NCBI GenBank assembly: GCA_902772625.1
Contig: CACYBP010000348.1
Coordinates: 1-6,971 of the forward strand
Length of the DNA stretch: 6,971 nucleotides
Direction of reading: 5' to 3'
Source: Oscillospiraceae bacterium
Lineage (GTDB): Bacteria; Bacillota; Clostridia; Oscillospirales; QAMX01
The translations under genes were made by a program, and so were the position numbers. Positions 5,877 through 6,971 of the stretch are shown here, piece after piece. Every line of letters begins with the position of its first letter. Position 1 is the stretch's first letter. The notes below the pieces were generated by a model. The model did no database searches. It saw only the letters and a list, made by a program, of their open reading frames with translations, and had not been told where the DNA came from.

Positions 5877-6560
5877 GTGAGGAAAAAGACCGCGTTCTAT
5901 GCCGAGGGAGCCTATATCCTGGGGATCCTTCTTCTGGCGCTGGGGACCGCGCTGATCACGAAGGCCGGCTTCGGCCTTTCCATGATCGTGGCGCCCGCGT
6001 ATCTTCTTCATCTTTTCGTCTCGGAGACGCTGCCTTTTTTCTCCTTCGGCATGGCGGAATACGTATTCCAGGCGCTGATCATCCTGCTTCTCTGCCTTCT
6101 TCTCCGCCGGTTCAGAGTCTCTTATCTTCTTTCCTTTGCCACGGCGGTGATCTACGGGTTTACGCTGGACGGCATGGCGGCGCTGACGTCTCTTCTTCCG
6201 GGGGAGGGGATCCCGGCGCGGATCGGGTTTTACGCGGCGGGAACGATCCTGGCGACCCTCGGGGTGGCGTTATTGTTCCATACCTATCTGCCTCCCGAGG
6301 CCTACGAGCTTTTCGTCAGGGAGCTTGCGTCGGCCAGAGGATGGAAGCTCTCGGCATGCAAGATGGTCTACGATCTCTCAAGCCTCGCCCTGGCGATCCT
6401 TCTTTCCTTTCTTTTTTTCGGAAGGCTGGAGGCGATCAGGATCGGGACCTTTGTCAACGCAGTGCTGAACGGTCTTCTGATCGGCTTCTTCGGGAAGGGG
6501 CTTGAACGCCTTTTCTCTTTCCGGGACGGCCTGCCTCTCCGCAGATTTTTTGAAAAATGA
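5877..6560 (+). CDS. DUF6198 (YczE-like) membrane protein
   Basis: This 227-residue protein has about five to six membrane-spanning segments (about 10-28, 36-50, 62-78, 84-100, 116-136, 166-183, 190-207). The block GTALITKAGFGLSMIVAPAY (23-42), the LLLRRF region near 75-79, and PPEAYELFVREL (139-150) followed by KMVYDLSS (162-169) match the family of B. subtilis YczE, an uncharacterised membrane protein once grouped with YitT. The start is GTG 5877, nine bases after AAAGGGG (5861-5867). The open frame extends leftwards to an ATG at 5733, but that lies well inside the SDR gene, so the GTG is preferred. The gap to the SDR stop is 20 bases, and no promoter or terminator is visible between them, so it is probably the third gene of the preQ1-controlled operon. 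Its function is unknown. The family call is fairly firm. Confidence 0.82.
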   Translation: MRKKTAFYAEGAYILGILLLALGTALITKAGFGLSMIVAPAYLLHLFVSETLPFFSFGMAEYVFQALIILLLCLLLRRFRVSYLLSFATAVIYGFTLDGMAALTSLLPGEGIPARIGFYAAGTILATLGVALLFHTYLPPEAYELFVRELASARGWKLSACKMVYDLSSLALAILLSFLFFGRLEAIRIGTFVNAVLNGLLIGFFGKGLERLFSFRDGLPLRRFFEK

Positions 6561-6583
6561 GACCGGAAAGAGCCGATTTTCGT

Positions 6584-6612
6584 TTGACAGACGGCCTTTG
6601 TTTGACTATAAT
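6584..6612 (+). promoter_or_regulatory. Perfect-consensus sigma-A promoter of the surface-protein gene
   Basis: TTGACA (6584-6589) and TATAAT (6607-6612) are separated by exactly 17 bases, matching the textbook housekeeping promoter at every position. Transcription should begin near 6619-6620. The site opens a new transcription unit after the DUF6198 gene, for which I see no strong terminator. So exact a match suggests high expression of the surface protein, or expression controlled by the leader. Confidence 0.95.
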
Positions 6613-6629
6613 AATATAAGGTACGCATG

Positions 6630-6654
6630 GGGATCCGGACGGATCCCGCCTTTT
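6630..6654 (+). promoter_or_regulatory. Leader hairpin followed by a short U-run, possible attenuator
   Basis: GGGATCC (6630-6636) pairs with GGATCCC (6641-6647) around a four-base loop, GGAC. Four T residues follow after GCC (6651-6654). It lies about ten bases past the predicted RNA 5' end. It could be a weak terminator/attenuator or simply a 5' stabilising stem. The U-run is short, so termination activity is uncertain. Confidence 0.4.
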
Positions 6655-6677
6655 ACGCTCTTTATCCTTATGAATGA

Positions 6678-6697
6678 CCGTACGGCTCACGGTACGG
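6678..6697 (+). promoter_or_regulatory. Leader hairpin abutting the ribosome binding site
   Basis: CCGTAC (6678-6683) pairs with GTACGG (6692-6697), with an eight-base loop. The stem ends immediately before the AAGGAG ribosome binding site (6698-6703). It leaves the site formally single-stranded but could affect access. Together with the hairpin at 6630-6647 it makes this a structured leader. No known riboswitch class was recognised. Confidence 0.45.
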
Positions 6698-6713
6698 AAG
6701 GAGTATGAAAACT

Positions 6714-6971
6714 ATGCACATGCGATCCTGGATAGCAAAACTCACGGCGCTGATCCTGACCTTGATCCTGGTGTTTTCTCCGGTTTTCGAGGCTGGGGTT
6801 ACGGTTTCGGCCGCCGAAATGCCGGCGGCGAGCTTCGCCTCCGCAAAGCCGGTTATCAACGGCGCTCCCGCGCCGCAGACCGTGGCGGCGGGCTCGACCG
6901 CGACCTTCGTGGTGACCGCCTCTGGATCAGGGCTTTCTTATCAGTGGCAGTATTCCACCGACGGAGGCAAG
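6714..6971 (+). CDS. Secreted Ig-like surface protein, 3'-truncated by the window edge
   Basis: Only the first 86 codons are present. The N-terminus has a few basic residues, a hydrophobic core (about 12-25) and a small-residue region around VTVSAAE (29-35), a plausible signal-peptidase site, so the protein is exported. Residues 45-86 begin an Ig-like or related beta-sandwich module; the ...GLSYQWQYSTDGGK ending (73-86) is typical of repeated modules in large adhesin-like or leucine-rich surface proteins of Clostridia. The start is uncertain: ATG 6714 is ten bases after AAGGAG (6698-6703), while ATG 6705 is only one base after it and ATG 6720 is sixteen away. I chose 6714. The rest of the protein (more modules, anchoring signal) is outside the window. 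Export and the module are well supported; the ligand and function are unknown. Confidence 0.8.
   Translation, partial: MHMRSWIAKLTALILTLILVFSPVFEAGVTVSAAEMPAASFASAKPVINGAPAPQTVAAGSTATFVVTASGSGLSYQWQYSTDGGK

Noticed and set aside
6502..6708. 68-codon open frame spanning the surface-gene promoter and leader
   Set aside because: It begins inside the DUF6198 gene and reads through a perfect promoter; no ribosome binding site or family resemblance.

Overview
The window looks like chromosomal DNA of a GC-rich member of the Bacillota, most likely a Clostridia-type gut or rumen bacterium. The grounds are strong AAGGAG/GAGGTG-type ribosome binding sites, sigma-A-type promoters, a preQ1-I riboswitch upstream of a queuosine-precursor transporter, and a signal-peptide/Ig-like surface protein at the right end. 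Genus or species cannot be read from the sequence. There is no tRNA, rRNA, CRISPR array, insertion sequence or phage gene.

Layout. (1) 1-1205, plus strand: the 3' part of a flavodoxin gene, overlapping by four bases (ATGA) a two-part nitroreductase-family gene, so a flavin redox pair. (2) 1206-1434: a 229-base spacer with a weak hairpin but no convincing gene. (3) 1435-2634, plus strand: a winged-helix DNA glycosylase of the YcaQ (AlkX-type) family with its QxD catalytic motif, probably involved in repair of alkylated or crosslinked DNA. (4) 2717-4165, minus strand: an exported or membrane protein with a DUF4126-like membrane core and a long basic cytoplasmic tail. It ends at a strong intrinsic terminator and starts from its own promoter, most likely at a TTG codon. 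(5) 4166-4485: a divergent promoter region holding two promoters and a preQ1-I riboswitch. (6) 4486-6560, plus strand: a tightly packed three-gene operon under the riboswitch, made of a VUT/YhhQ-family transporter, a small short-chain dehydrogenase/reductase and a DUF6198 (YczE-like) membrane protein. (7) 6561-6971: an exact-consensus sigma-A promoter, a structured leader of about 95 bases, and the first 86 codons of a secreted Ig-like surface protein that runs off the window.

The most informative point is the riboswitch. It shows that the true transporter start is GTG 4486, because the upstream in-frame ATG (4420) lies in untranslated leader RNA. It also places an unassigned oxidoreductase and an unassigned membrane protein behind a 7-deazaguanine-sensing switch. 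No wholly new defence or mobile system is visible. The candidates for new biology are the extended DUF4126-like protein and the SDR/DUF6198 members of the putative preQ1 regulon.
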